Positions 20,568-30,273 of a stretch of 32,741 bases of DNA are shown piece by piece. A program made the position numbers and the translations under genes. Under the pieces are notes generated by a model, which did no database searches, was not told the origin of the DNA, and saw only the letters and a list, made by a program, of their open reading frames with translations. This DNA comes from Clostridiales bacterium (GTDB taxonomy: Bacteria; Bacillota; Clostridia; Ch29): contig JAAYEV010000097.1 in the NCBI GenBank assembly GCA_012728565.1, forward strand, positions 1 through 32,741, written 5' to 3'. Each line of letters begins with the position of its first letter. Positions within the stretch are counted from its first letter, which is position 1.

Positions 20568-21749
20568 CTATTTAGCAGAATATTTCTGCTGGAATACATA
20601 AGCGCCGTTCTCTATCTTGATGATAGCGGCATCCTTACCCTCCGGGTTATGGGTGTCCTTGCTGATGTTGATCTGGCCGGTGATTCCTTTAACCGAGGCG
20701 GTTTCAAGGGCGTCCCTTATCGCCACCGGGTCAAAGCTGTTTGCCTTTTCGACGGCGTGTACCAAGAGCTGTACCGCATCGTAAGCCAGGTACCCGTTAA
20801 GCTCTACCGGGAGGTTGTATTTTGCGGTGTAAGCGGCTTTGAAGTCCTGAACGTCCGGGTCGTCGAAGTCCAGGTGGTTGACAAAGTAGCATCCTTCCAC
20901 GGCGTCCTTGGCCATCTCAAGCAGTACCTCCGAGGGCCACCCGTCCCCGCCCATGAGCACCGCGTCTATGCCAAGCTCCCTGGCCTGGTTGGCGCTTAGG
21001 GCAACCTCCTTGTAATAATAGGGCATGAATATTATCTCGGGCCCCGCTTCTTTTATTTTGCTAAGCTGCGGCCTGAAGTCTACGTCCCCGTACTTGAAGG
21101 CTTCCTTTGCTACGATTTCGCCGCCTTTTTCAACAAAGTGCTTCTCAAAGAACTCGGTAAGCCCCTGGGAGTAGTCATCCGCCACGTCATACAAAAGGGC
21201 TGCCTTCCTGAAACCGAGTATATCGTAGGCGTACCCGGCAGCCACCGCACCCTGGTAGGGGTCAATGAAGCATACCCTGAAGTTGAAGGGTTTTACGCTG
21301 CCGTCATCGTTCACCGTTACCTTCGGGTTTGTAGCAACGGTCGCTATATCCGGTACCTGCATCTCTTCCAGCACCGACGAGATTGATAAAGCCTGACCGC
21401 TGGCATTGGGACCCAAAACCGCAATAACCTTATCCTGGGCCGTGAGCCTTCTTACCGCGTTAACGGCCTCGGTTGCGTCGCCGCGGGTGTCGTACCCTAT
21501 AACCTCGACCTGTTTGCCCAAAAGGCCTCCCTTTTCATTTATGTCTTCAAACAGCATCTTCACAGTATTGAGTTCACAGGTGCCCCACACTGCTTGGTCT
21601 CCGGTAAGTGAACCTATCCACCCGACCTTGACCACTTCCGGCTCTTCTTCGGCCGGAGTCTCGGTGGGCGCTGCAGGAGTACATCCGGTCAAGACCAGGC
21701 TTAGAGTTATCATCGCACAGCCTATTAACAGTGCAACTCTTTTTTTCAC
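20568..21749 (-). CDS. Liv-type ABC transporter substrate-binding lipoprotein
   Basis: GTG start at 21749 behind AAGGAGGG; lipobox LVLTGC; VKVGWIGSLTGDQAVWG, VIAVLGPNASGQALSISSV. Confidence 0.9.
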   Translation of the reverse strand: MKKRVALLIGCAMITLSLVLTGCTPAAPTETPAEEEPEVVKVGWIGSLTGDQAVWGTCELNTVKMLFEDINEKGGLLGKQVEVIGYDTRGDATEAVNAVRRLTAQDKVIAVLGPNASGQALSISSVLEEMQVPDIATVATNPKVTVNDDGSVKPFNFRVCFIDPYQGAVAAGYAYDILGFRKAALLYDVADDYSQGLTEFFEKHFVEKGGEIVAKEAFKYGDVDFRPQLSKIKEAGPEIIFMPYYYKEVALSANQARELGIDAVLMGGDGWPSEVLLEMAKDAVEGCYFVNHLDFDDPDVQDFKAAYTAKYNLPVELNGYLAYDAVQLLVHAVEKANSFDPVAIRDALETASVKGITGQINISKDTHNPEGKDAAIIKIENGAYVFQQKYSAK

Positions 21750-21964
21750 TTTAAGACCCTCCTTTTTAATCTTCTTCGAACTCATTTATGCCGTTTTCCC
21801 CCATATCACCCCCATTTTATGGTTGTACTACCCTATATATTAATATTTTTCCAAGGTAAAATAAAGAACTTTTTACCGGTTTATTGATGTCATGCTTTAT
21901 TTTTCCAGCCTAAAACCCAACATCATTTTTTTGATATACTTAAATCCTTGCATGGGGCTTTTTG

Positions 21965-23395
21965 TTACAGGTCGTAGTACAGCTGGTATTCCAGGGGATG
22001 CGGGGTTATGCCCACCCTTAACGCGTCCTCCCTTATACCCTTTAGCTGGTCCCTTATTATGCCCTCGGTGAAAACTCCGCCCTCCAGCAGGAAGCCGTGG
22101 TCTTTCTGCAGGCAGTCGGCGGCCTCCTCCAGTGACTTCGGAAGGCTTTTAATCTTGGACCGTTCTTCTTCGCTTAAAGCGTACACGTTAATATCATAGG
22201 GACCGAAACCTTCGGCGATGGGGTCTATTTTGTTCTTGATACCGTCAATTGCCGCCATCAGCAGTGCCGCGTAAGCGGTGTAGGGGTTGGAAGTCGCGTC
22301 CAGCGGCCGGAACTCAAACCTTTTTTCGTCCGGTTCGGTGGCATATCCCGGTATCCTTATTACGGAACTCCTGTTTGCGGTGCCAAAGCACAGGCTGACC
22401 GGCGCTTCGTACCCGGGCACCAGGCGCTTGTACGAGTTGGTGCTGGGATTGGTAAAGGCCATTATGGCCGGGGAATGTTTCAGGATACCCCCTATGGCGT
22501 ATAGAGCGGTGTCGCTCAGGGCCGAATACCCGTCGGGGTCGTAAAATACGGGCTTTCCTTCCTTGAAAAGTTGAATATGTACGTGCATGCCGCTTCCCGC
22601 TTCGCCGAAAAAGGGCTTGGGCATGAAGGTTACCGTCTTGTTGTTGGCTATGGCAGTGTTTTTCACCACGTACTTTAAAAGCATGGTCCAGTCGGCGCTT
22701 GTCCTGACGGGGCCAAAGCCCAGTTCTATTTCAACCTGCCCCGGGCCGCCGTTTTCGCTGTGGTGGTATTTTACCGGTACGCCCAGTTTTTCCATATTTG
22801 CCACCATTTCATTCCTCAGGTCGAAAGTTATGTCCATGGGCAGGTCTACATGGTAACCGCCATGGGCCGGAACCTTGTACCCTAGGTTTTTGGCCTCCCT
22901 GTCGGCGGAGTTCCATTCCGCCTGGACCGAATCCAGGAACACTTCCATGTGGTTCGGGGAATTCCTGTAGGAAACGTGGTCCAGGATATAAAATTCAAGC
23001 TCCGGGCCCAGAAGGCAGGTATCGGCTATGCCGCTTTTTTGTAAATACTCTTCCGCCTTTTCCGCTACGTACCGCGGGTCCCCCTCGTACCTTTCCCGTC
23101 CGCCGTCGAGGGTGTGGATATCCCCGATCATGGTAAGGATAGACTCCCGGGAAAAGGGGTCCACAAAGGCGCTCTTGATATCGGGTATGAATACCATATC
23201 CGACTTTTCCACCGTCAGGAACCCGTAACTTGACCCGTCAAAACCAACCCCGTCGGTTAATACCTCCTCGGTAAAGCTTCGTATTGGCATTGTAAGATGA
23301 TGCCATCTTCCCTTAAGGTCAATCACCTTAAAGTCCGCAAACTTGATGCCCCGCTCGTCGCAGAAGTCTTTTAGCTCGCTGAAGCTGTTAAACAT
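21965..23395 (-). CDS. glnA: Type I glutamine synthetase-like protein
   Basis: VGFDGSSYGFLTVEKSDM, HHSENGGPGQVEIEL, MPKPFFGEAGSGMHVH, NSYKRLVPGYEAPVSL, RFEFRPLDATSNPYTAYAALLMAAIDGI. True GS activity not certain. Confidence 0.85.
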   Translation of the reverse strand: MFNSFSELKDFCDERGIKFADFKVIDLKGRWHHLTMPIRSFTEEVLTDGVGFDGSSYGFLTVEKSDMVFIPDIKSAFVDPFSRESILTMIGDIHTLDGGRERYEGDPRYVAEKAEEYLQKSGIADTCLLGPELEFYILDHVSYRNSPNHMEVFLDSVQAEWNSADREAKNLGYKVPAHGGYHVDLPMDITFDLRNEMVANMEKLGVPVKYHHSENGGPGQVEIELGFGPVRTSADWTMLLKYVVKNTAIANNKTVTFMPKPFFGEAGSGMHVHIQLFKEGKPVFYDPDGYSALSDTALYAIGGILKHSPAIMAFTNPSTNSYKRLVPGYEAPVSLCFGTANRSSVIRIPGYATEPDEKRFEFRPLDATSNPYTAYAALLMAAIDGIKNKIDPIAEGFGPYDINVYALSEEERSKIKSLPKSLEEAADCLQKDHGFLLEGGVFTEGIIRDQLKGIREDALRVGITPHPLEYQLYYDL

Positions 23396-23483
23396 GAACC
23401 ATACCCCCTGTTCAACCTAATACTCTATCCATGTGGTTTGTTTAAGGTCCATCCAATATATTCCCACGTCACCACATATTAGT

Positions 23484-23518
23484 AAGTATATATTATAAGA
23501 AACAAGCAGTGTTTTCAA
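23484..23518 (-). promoter_or_regulatory. Candidate promoter of the glnA-like gene
   Basis: Minus strand TTGAAA - 17 nt - TAATAT (or GTTGAA - 16 nt - TATAAT). Confidence 0.45.
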
Positions 23519-23527
23519 CAAAAGAAA

Positions 23528-23567
23528 AAGAAGCAGGGGAACGGTTTTCTTGCTTCCCCTGCTTCTT
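23528..23567 (-). terminator. Terminator of the hydroxyacid dehydrogenase gene
   Basis: AAGAAGCAGGGGAA (23528-23541) / TTCCCCTGCTTCTT (23554-23567); minus-strand 3' flank TTTCTTTTG. Confidence 0.75.
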
Positions 23568-23605
23568 ATACCGTTTATCGCAGTCTATCACACTTGCCAT
23601 TTCTT

Positions 23606-24562
23606 CTAATACTGTTTATCATAATCGATTACATTTACCATTTTGTCGGTGCGGCCCTCAACAAAGGCCTCCAGGTTGTCTATGAACAAATCCATCAGCC
23701 GGTCCATGTAGTGCGGCGTCGGCCCGGCTATATGCGGGGTGATTATCACGTTGTCCAAGTCCCACAGCGGGCTTTCCTCCGGCAGCGGTTCCTTCTCGAA
23801 CACGTCCAGTCCCGCCCCCGCTATCCAGCCTTCCTTGAGGGCCTTTACCAGCGCTCCCTCGTCCACTATGGGACCCCGGGCCACGTTAATAAACCAGGCG
23901 GTTTTTTTCATCCTTCTGAACTGGTCTTCGCCAATCATTCCCTTGGTTTCATCGGTAAGCGGCACAAGGGTGATCACGAAATCGCTCTCTTCCAGCAATT
24001 TGTCCAGTCCATCGCCGCTGTATATTTCGTCAAAGTATTCAACCGGCTCCACATTATTTTTAACACCCAGTATCCGCACGTCAAAGGGCCGCAGCTTCCT
24101 TGCGGTCTCCCGGGCTACCGCGCCCACGCCGATAAACCCGATGGTTTTACCGTACAGCTCATCAATCTTAATCGGGTCCCATTTCCTGTTAAGATGGGCC
24201 TTCGTATAGTGATAGGACCTTCTTACTATGGAGAGCAAAAGGCTGACTATAAACTCCGACATCTGTATCCTGTGCACTCCCCTTGCGTTGGTAAGTATGA
24301 CCCCTTTGTCCTTTAGATAGCCGAGGGGAAAATGATTTATCCCTGAAAAAACACACTGTATCCATTCCAGGTTATTCATTTTTTCCAGGTCCTTTTGGTC
24401 GATGGTAAGCTGGTTTGTAAGAAGTACCCGGGCCTCCGACAGCACGTCACCGGCTTCATCAAAGTCCTTCACCTTCACCAGCTCTGCCCTGTCGCCAAGC
24501 TGGCTTTTAATTCTGCCCAACTGTTCCTCCGTCAGCGTATAAGTACATACAACCTTTACCAT
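23606..24562 (-). CDS. D-2-hydroxyacid dehydrogenase (NAD-dependent)
   Basis: YGKTIGFIGVGAVARETARKL, FINVARGPIVDEGAL, DVFEKEPLPEESPLWDLDNVIITPHIAG. Confidence 0.9.
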   Translation of the reverse strand: MVKVVCTYTLTEEQLGRIKSQLGDRAELVKVKDFDEAGDVLSEARVLLTNQLTIDQKDLEKMNNLEWIQCVFSGINHFPLGYLKDKGVILTNARGVHRIQMSEFIVSLLLSIVRRSYHYTKAHLNRKWDPIKIDELYGKTIGFIGVGAVARETARKLRPFDVRILGVKNNVEPVEYFDEIYSGDGLDKLLEESDFVITLVPLTDETKGMIGEDQFRRMKKTAWFINVARGPIVDEGALVKALKEGWIAGAGLDVFEKEPLPEESPLWDLDNVIITPHIAGPTPHYMDRLMDLFIDNLEAFVEGRTDKMVNVIDYDKQY

Positions 24563-24638
24563 ATCTCTACCTCCAATGTTTTTTCTATTTTATAGTTACA
24601 CCTTTACATCGCTCGGTAAACGGCGGCCGCCGATTTTT

Positions 24639-24965
24639 TCATTCAGGCTTGTACTCCCTCTCATTCCCGGGCGTCTGCGCCAGCCGCTCCAGCACTAAAT
24701 TATACCCGTCCGCCCCGTACTTTATGAACCGGTTTACCCTGCTTATGGTGGCCGAACTGGCACCGGTGGCCTCCACTATTTCGTTATAGGTCTTGCCGTT
24801 CTTTAGCATATACGCCACGGTAAACCTCTGGGCCAGGGCCTTCAGCTCGGTGATGGTGCAGATATCCTCGAAGAACATGTAGCACTCGTCTATGTTCCTA
24901 AGCTGCAGTATGGCTCTGAAAAGGTGGTCGGTCTCTTCATCCTTAAGTTTCGGGTTAACGGCCAT
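24639..24965 (-). CDS. YerC/YecD family TrpR-related DNA-binding protein
   Basis: ELKALAQRFTVAYMLKNGKTYNEIVEATGASSATISRVNRFIKYGADGY. Confidence 0.88.
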   Translation of the reverse strand: MAVNPKLKDEETDHLFRAILQLRNIDECYMFFEDICTITELKALAQRFTVAYMLKNGKTYNEIVEATGASSATISRVNRFIKYGADGYNLVLERLAQTPGNEREYKPE

Positions 24966-25045
24966 TCTCCATCTCCCCCTTATTCTTTTATACAGTAATT
25001 ATAACCTAAAAACTTTAATACTTTAATACTTTTATCAGTAAAATT

Positions 25046-25073
25046 TTGAAATCTCCATAATTTCCCGCATAAT
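25046..25073 (+). promoter_or_regulatory. Candidate promoter for small plus-strand ORFs
   Basis: TTGAAA (25046-25051), 16-nt spacer, CATAAT (25068-25073). Confidence 0.4.
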
Positions 25074-25135
25074 CACTGGAATAGGATTGTCCGGGCTGCA
25101 AAAAATAATGATTATTACATGAAAGGATGAGCAAA

Positions 25136-25333
25136 ATGACCGTTGACGAAAAAGGCGGGCATAAAGACTACGGCGATTACGGCCGTTTGCCGGACAATGT
25201 ATTTGAAGGCTACAATCCCGAAAAACACCCCACAATCTATAGGACCACAAATGCACTGGTTTTTCCGCTAAAGCTTATCGACGACGAAGAAGTGCTGAGG
25301 GGAGACGATTTGTCCGGTGAAATTCAAGACTGA
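25136..25333 (+). CDS. Small acidic protein of unknown function (about 65 aa)
   Basis: MTVDEKGGHKDYGDYGRLPDNVFEGYNPEKHPTIYRTTNALVFPLKLIDDEEVLRGDDLSGEIQD; GGATGAG-like SD; a start at 25127 is also possible. Confidence 0.5.
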   Translation: MTVDEKGGHKDYGDYGRLPDNVFEGYNPEKHPTIYRTTNALVFPLKLIDDEEVLRGDDLSGEIQD

Positions 25334-25415
25334 TAACATACACGGGGAATAATTCCCATGAGAATACGACATCCTATTACCGGATGAGAATACTGCCACA
25401 ACGGGAGGTGAAATT

Positions 25416-25607
25416 TTGACCACTTTTCATCTGATACACGTAGTTGTTGGTGCTGTACTTGCGGCCGTAAACTTCTGGGGCCTTATGGATGAGACTAGCA
25501 GGGCATTTTTTAATTCTATAGTCGGCCTGGTGGTACTGGCCTATAACGCCTATTACCTGTTTGTCAGGCAAAACGTCGATGAATCGGACAGGGAATCGGG
25601 TTCGTGA
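25416..25607 (+). CDS. Small membrane protein of unknown function (63 aa, two predicted TM segments)
   Basis: TTG start with strong SD GGGAGGTG at 25403-25410; hydrophobic LIHVVVGAVLAAVNFWGLM and FFNSIVGLVVLAYNAYYLFV. Confidence 0.6.
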   Translation: MTTFHLIHVVVGAVLAAVNFWGLMDETSRAFFNSIVGLVVLAYNAYYLFVRQNVDESDRESGS

Positions 25608-25617
25608 CCCGATTCCC
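25591..25617 (+). terminator. Intrinsic terminator of the small plus-strand unit
   Basis: GGGAATCGGGT / ACCCGATTCCC (11 bp, loop TCGTG) followed by TTTTCTTT on plus. Confidence 0.75.
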
Positions 25618-25629
25618 TTTTCTTTGCCG

Positions 25630-26883
25630 TCATTTTGCTATGTCCTTTCTGTACTGAACGCCTTCAAAGTACACCCTGGCCGCGGAGCGGTACGCCTTTT
25701 CCCGGGCCTCTTCCCTGTCGGAGCCCAGGGCGGCTATTCCCAGTACCCTGCCCCCGTTGGTATAGTGCCTGCCGTCCTTAAGAACGGTCCCCGCATGGAA
25801 AACCAAAACCCCGTCCCGGTCAACGGTGTCAAGGCCCTCAATGGGAACTCCCTTTTTGTAGCTGCCGGGGTAACCGCCGGAGGCCAGCACCACGCATACA
25901 CAGGACTTGTCCGACCAGCGGATTTGCTGACTGGACAGCCTTCCGTCCACCACCGAATTCATAACTTCCACAAGGTCGCAGTCAAGCCGCGGCAGTATTA
26001 CCTGGGTTTCGGGGTCCCCGAAACGGCAGTTGAATTCCAAAATTTTTATGCCGTTCCGGGTTACCATAAGCCCGAAGTACAGGACGCCTTTGTACTCAAT
26101 GCCTTCACGGTTCAAGGCCTCAAGAACGGGGAGCATTATATCGTTTTTGAACCGGCGCTCTATGTCGGGAGTATAAACGTCGTTGGGGGAGAAGGTTCCC
26201 ATACCGCCGGTATTGGGTCCCCTGTCGCCGTCGAAAATTCTCTTATAGTCCCTGGCGCTTTCCATCGGAACAATGGTTTTCCCGTCCACAAAACACAGCA
26301 TGGTCATCTCGGTGCCTTCCAGGAACTCCTCCACCAGCACCCTGTCGCCGGCACTGCCGAACTTTTTATCCATCATAATCTCCCTAAGGGCCGCCTCGGC
26401 TTCCGCCCTGTCCTCGGCTATAATAACGCCTTTTCCTGCCGCTAAACCGTCTGCCTTTATCACCACCGGGAAACCGAACACATCCACCTGCTCCACCGCC
26501 CGGTCGTAATCGGTGAACACCCTAAAGTCTCCGGTGGGAATACCGTGCCTTCTCATGAACTCCTTTGCAAAAACCTTGCTCCCTTCCAAGCGGGCGGCCC
26601 CGGCCTTGGGACCAAAGACCCTGGACCCTTGTTTTTCAAACTCGTCGGCAATCCCCGCCACAAGGGGTGCCTCCGGGCCCACCACCGTCAGGTCAATACT
26701 CTCTTTTTTGGCAAACCCGGCAAGGGCCTTTATGTCGGTGTCCTTTATGTCCACGCACTCCGCTATTTCCGCGATGCCGCCGTTGCCGGGGGCAGCGTAG
26801 ATTTTTTCCACGAGGGGGCTTTGGGCAATCTTCCACGCGAGGGTGTGCTCTCTACCCCCGCTGCCCACAATAAGTACTTTCAT
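25630..26883 (-). CDS. purD: Phosphoribosylamine-glycine ligase
   Basis: MKVLIVGSGGREHTLAWK, FPVVIKADGLAAGKGV, GPNTGGMGTFSP, LEFNCRFGDPETQ; SD AAAGGAGTG. Confidence 0.97.
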   Translation of the reverse strand: MKVLIVGSGGREHTLAWKIAQSPLVEKIYAAPGNGGIAEIAECVDIKDTDIKALAGFAKKESIDLTVVGPEAPLVAGIADEFEKQGSRVFGPKAGAARLEGSKVFAKEFMRRHGIPTGDFRVFTDYDRAVEQVDVFGFPVVIKADGLAAGKGVIIAEDRAEAEAALREIMMDKKFGSAGDRVLVEEFLEGTEMTMLCFVDGKTIVPMESARDYKRIFDGDRGPNTGGMGTFSPNDVYTPDIERRFKNDIMLPVLEALNREGIEYKGVLYFGLMVTRNGIKILEFNCRFGDPETQVILPRLDCDLVEVMNSVVDGRLSSQQIRWSDKSCVCVVLASGGYPGSYKKGVPIEGLDTVDRDGVLVFHAGTVLKDGRHYTNGGRVLGIAALGSDREEAREKAYRSAARVYFEGVQYRKDIAK

Positions 26884-26907
26884 ATCCGCACTCCTTTCTA
26901 TTATGGA

Positions 26908-26979
26908 ATGGGGACACTTATCCCACTTCACAATTGAATGTCCTCTAAGCGCATATCAAATCAAAAGAACCGTCCCCAT
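26908..26979. repeat. REP-like inverted-repeat element in the purH-purD gap
   Basis: ATGGGGAC (26908-26915) / GTCCCCAT (26972-26979); contains AAAAGAACCGTCCCC as in the element at 6337-6365. Confidence 0.55.
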
Positions 26980-26989
26980 GATTACATGA

Positions 26990-28531
26990 TTAGTGTTTGA
27001 AGTGCCTCATGCCGGTGAACACCATGGCTATTCCCAGCCTGTCCGCCGCCTGTATGGATTCTTCATCCTTCAGCGAGCCCCCCGGCTGTATTATAGCCTT
27101 GATACCGGCCTTTGCCGCCGCTTCCACGCAGTCGGGGAAGGGGAAGAATGCATCCGATGCCATTACAGCCCCCTTAAGGTCCTTCCTTGACTGCCTGATG
27201 GCGTTTTCCACCGCCCAAATCCTGTTTACCTGGCCGGGACCTATTCCCAGCGTCTGCCCGTCCTTTGCCAGCACTATGCCGTTGGACTTGATGTGTTTTA
27301 CCACCCTCCACGCGAACAGCAGGTCACCCAGTGTTTCCGCATCGGGTTTTTCCCGGGTGACAACCTTCAGGTCGTCGAGCAGCAGCAGGTCGCTGTCCTG
27401 GACCAGGAGGCCGCCGTTCACCTTCTTAAGGTCCATCATCGAGCTGCTCCTTACACCCGCTATGTTGTCCAGCTTAAGTATCCTTATGTTCTTCTTGCTC
27501 TTTAGTATTTCCAGCGCTCCTTCGGTATAGGACGGGGCCACAACTATCTCTATGAATATATCGTTAATTTCCTTTGCCGTTTTTTCATCCACTTCGCAGT
27601 TGGCCGCGACGATACCGCCAAATATGGAAACCGGGTCCGCCTGGTAGGCCTTCTGCCAGGCCTCATACACGGTGTCTCCCATTCCCACGCCGCAGGGATT
27701 TGTATGCTTAACCCCTATAACCACCGGTTTCGTCGGTTCGAACTCCTTCAAAAGGTCCAGGGCACCATTGGTATCATTAATATTATTGAACGAAAGCTCC
27801 TTGCCGTGCAGCTGCTGCGCTTCCACAAGGGACCCTTCCCTTTTTCCTATTTCCCTGTAGAAGGCAGCCCTCTGGTGCGGGTTTTCCCCGTAACGGAGGT
27901 CCTGGACCTTTTCATAGGTCAAGGTTAGGTAATTTGGGAAATCTACGCCTTTTTTGCGGCTGAAGTAATCGGTAATAAGCGCGTCGTAATGGGCGGTGTG
28001 CATGAACACCTTGGCACAGAGTTCAAACTTGGTCTCCAGCGATACCTCGCCCTTTTCCCTTAGCTCCTTCAGGATGCTGCCGTAATCCGCCGGGTCCACC
28101 ACCACCGCCACATCCTGGTAGTTTTTGGCCGCGGCCCTCAGCATGGTAGGCCCGCCTATGTCTATGTTCTCAATGGCCTCCTCCAGGCTGACGCCCGGTT
28201 TTTGTATGGTTTCTTTAAAGGGGTACAGGTTTATAACCACCAGGTCAATGGGCTTTATGTTAAGCTCTTCAAGCTGCTTCATGTGCTGGCAGTTATCCCT
28301 CTTGGCAAGCAGCCCGGCGTGAATGTTGGGGTGAAGCGTTTTCACCCTTCCGTCCAGGCATTCGGGGAAACCCGTGACCTCCGATATAGAGGTAACGGTT
28401 ATTCCGGCTTCCTCCAATACCCTGGCGGTTCCGCCGGTTGAAATTACTTCAAAGCCCAACTGTTCCAGTCCCTTTGCCAGTTCCACTATGCCTTCCTTGT
28501 TTGAAACGCTGATCAACGCTCTCTTTCGCAT
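26990..28531 (-). CDS. purH: Bifunctional AICAR transformylase/IMP cyclohydrolase
   Basis: [84 protein letters not shown]. Confidence 0.97.
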   Translation of the reverse strand: MRKRALISVSNKEGIVELAKGLEQLGFEVISTGGTARVLEEAGITVTSISEVTGFPECLDGRVKTLHPNIHAGLLAKRDNCQHMKQLEELNIKPIDLVVINLYPFKETIQKPGVSLEEAIENIDIGGPTMLRAAAKNYQDVAVVVDPADYGSILKELREKGEVSLETKFELCAKVFMHTAHYDALITDYFSRKKGVDFPNYLTLTYEKVQDLRYGENPHQRAAFYREIGKREGSLVEAQQLHGKELSFNNINDTNGALDLLKEFEPTKPVVIGVKHTNPCGVGMGDTVYEAWQKAYQADPVSIFGGIVAANCEVDEKTAKEINDIFIEIVVAPSYTEGALEILKSKKNIRILKLDNIAGVRSSSMMDLKKVNGGLLVQDSDLLLLDDLKVVTREKPDAETLGDLLFAWRVVKHIKSNGIVLAKDGQTLGIGPGQVNRIWAVENAIRQSRKDLKGAVMASDAFFPFPDCVEAAAKAGIKAIIQPGGSLKDEESIQAADRLGIAMVFTGMRHFKH

Positions 28532-28586
28532 AATGCACCTCCGTGTTTTTTGCCGGGTAATGGGGCCGACCGCTCGGTACCAACCT

Positions 28587-29219
28587 TCAATCCGCCTTAA
28601 TCCATACCCTTCTTCCTTCTATTTTAAGGCAGTCCCTGCAGTACAGGTCCACCGCCCGGGGAAGCAAAAGGTGTTCAACCTCCAGCACCCTTTCGGCAAG
28701 GCTTTCCACCGTGTCCTCCGGCAGCACTTCCACCGCCTGCTGCAGTATTATCGGCCCGGTATCGGTACCTTCGTCCACGAAGTGCACCGTGGCGCCGGTG
28801 ACCTTCACGCCGTATTCCAGCGCTTCCCTGTGCACCCTCTCGCCGTAATATCCCTTTCCGCAGAAGGAGGGTATAAGCGATGGATGGACGTTTATTATGG
28901 CATCTTTAAAGGACCTGACAAATTCCGCTGTCAAAATCCTCATATACCCCGCCAGCACCACCAGGTCTACTTGTCTTTTTCTAAGCTGTTCTATTAATTC
29001 CAGGTTATACTCCTCCCGGCCCGGGAAGGCCGCAGGGTTTATCCACAGCGCCTCTATGCCGCTTGCCCTTGCCCTCTCCAGCGCATAGGCCTTCGGGTTG
29101 TCCGAAACCACCAGCCTAAGGGCCGCATTCCTGACCCTGCCGGATTTTATTCCGTCCATAACCGCTTGCAGGTTGGTACCCCTGCCGGACGCCAGCACTG
29201 CTATCCTTTTTATGGCCAT
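28587..29219 (-). CDS. purN: Phosphoribosylglycinamide formyltransferase
   Basis: [59 protein letters not shown]. Confidence 0.96.
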   Translation of the reverse strand: MAIKRIAVLASGRGTNLQAVMDGIKSGRVRNAALRLVVSDNPKAYALERARASGIEALWINPAAFPGREEYNLELIEQLRKRQVDLVVLAGYMRILTAEFVRSFKDAIINVHPSLIPSFCGKGYYGERVHREALEYGVKVTGATVHFVDEGTDTGPIILQQAVEVLPEDTVESLAERVLEVEHLLLPRAVDLYCRDCLKIEGRRVWIKAD

Positions 29220-30238
29220 AGTTTTATTCCTCCGGTTCCCGGGGATATACGCCCTATCACCACGGCGCCGTCGCTTTGCAGACTTTCAAGCAGTATTTCC
29301 GCCTGCCCCGGGTCCGCCGCCATGACGAGGCCTATTCCCATATTGAAGGTTCTGAACATTTCCTGCTGCCCGATACCGCCCCGGTGCTGGATGAACTTAA
29401 ACACCTCCGGTACCTTCCAGCGGTCCGGGTAAATATCCGCCCTTAATCCGTCGGGTATTATCCTGGGAATGTTCTCAAAGAACCCGCCGCCGGTAATATG
29501 GGCCACACCCTTTACATCGGCAGTTTTCACCGCCTTCAATACCTGTTTAACATAAATCCTGGTGGGCTTTAAGAGTTCCTCGCCGAGGGAGCAGCCGAAG
29601 TCCTCCACATAGGTTTGGACAGACATACCCTCCTTTTCGAACAATACTTTCCTGACCAGCGAATAGCCGTTGCTGTGAAGTCCCGAGGAGGGCAGGCCCA
29701 CCAATAGGTCCCCCTCCTTAATACTGCTGCCGTCTATTATACTTTCCCGGTCTACGATGCCCACCGCAAAGCCCGCCAGGTCGTACTCGCCGGGGCTGTA
29801 AAAGCCGGGCATTTCCGCCGTTTCACCGCCTATAAGGGCGCACCCGGCCTCACAGCAGCCCTCGGATATACCCTTTACAATGTCCGCAACCTTTTCCGGC
29901 TCCAGTTTCCCGGTGGCTATATAGTCCAGGAAAAATAACGGTTTTGCACCCATGCAGGCGATATCGTTCACGCACATGGCCACGCAGTCTATGCCTATGG
30001 TATCGTGCCTGTCCATCATAAAAGCAATTTTCAGCTTGGTACCCACGCCGTCGGTACCCGACACCAGCACCGGTTCCCTGTACCCGGTAAGGTCTGGCAT
30101 GAAGGCTGCGCCAAATCCCCCTATGCCGCTTATGACCCCCGGAGTACGAGTTTTCGCAACGTGCCCCTTCATGAGCTCCACCGCCTTGGCGCCGGCGTCG
30201 ATGTCCACCCCGGAATCCCTGTAGGTCATCCTCTCCAT
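29210..30238 (-). CDS. purM: Phosphoribosylformylglycinamidine cyclo-ligase
   Basis: [67 protein letters not shown]. Confidence 0.97.
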   Translation of the reverse strand: MERMTYRDSGVDIDAGAKAVELMKGHVAKTRTPGVISGIGGFGAAFMPDLTGYREPVLVSGTDGVGTKLKIAFMMDRHDTIGIDCVAMCVNDIACMGAKPLFFLDYIATGKLEPEKVADIVKGISEGCCEAGCALIGGETAEMPGFYSPGEYDLAGFAVGIVDRESIIDGSSIKEGDLLVGLPSSGLHSNGYSLVRKVLFEKEGMSVQTYVEDFGCSLGEELLKPTRIYVKQVLKAVKTADVKGVAHITGGGFFENIPRIIPDGLRADIYPDRWKVPEVFKFIQHRGGIGQQEMFRTFNMGIGLVMAADPGQAEILLESLQSDGAVVIGRISPGTGGIKLWP

Positions 30239-30273
30239 AATAACCCTCCCATTCTTTTACCGCCTGTCACCTC

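Noticed and set aside
24621-24644. CGGCGGCCGCCGATTTTTTC as a plus-strand terminator
   Set aside because: No plus-strand gene reads into it; likely an incidental GC palindrome at the YerC 3' end.
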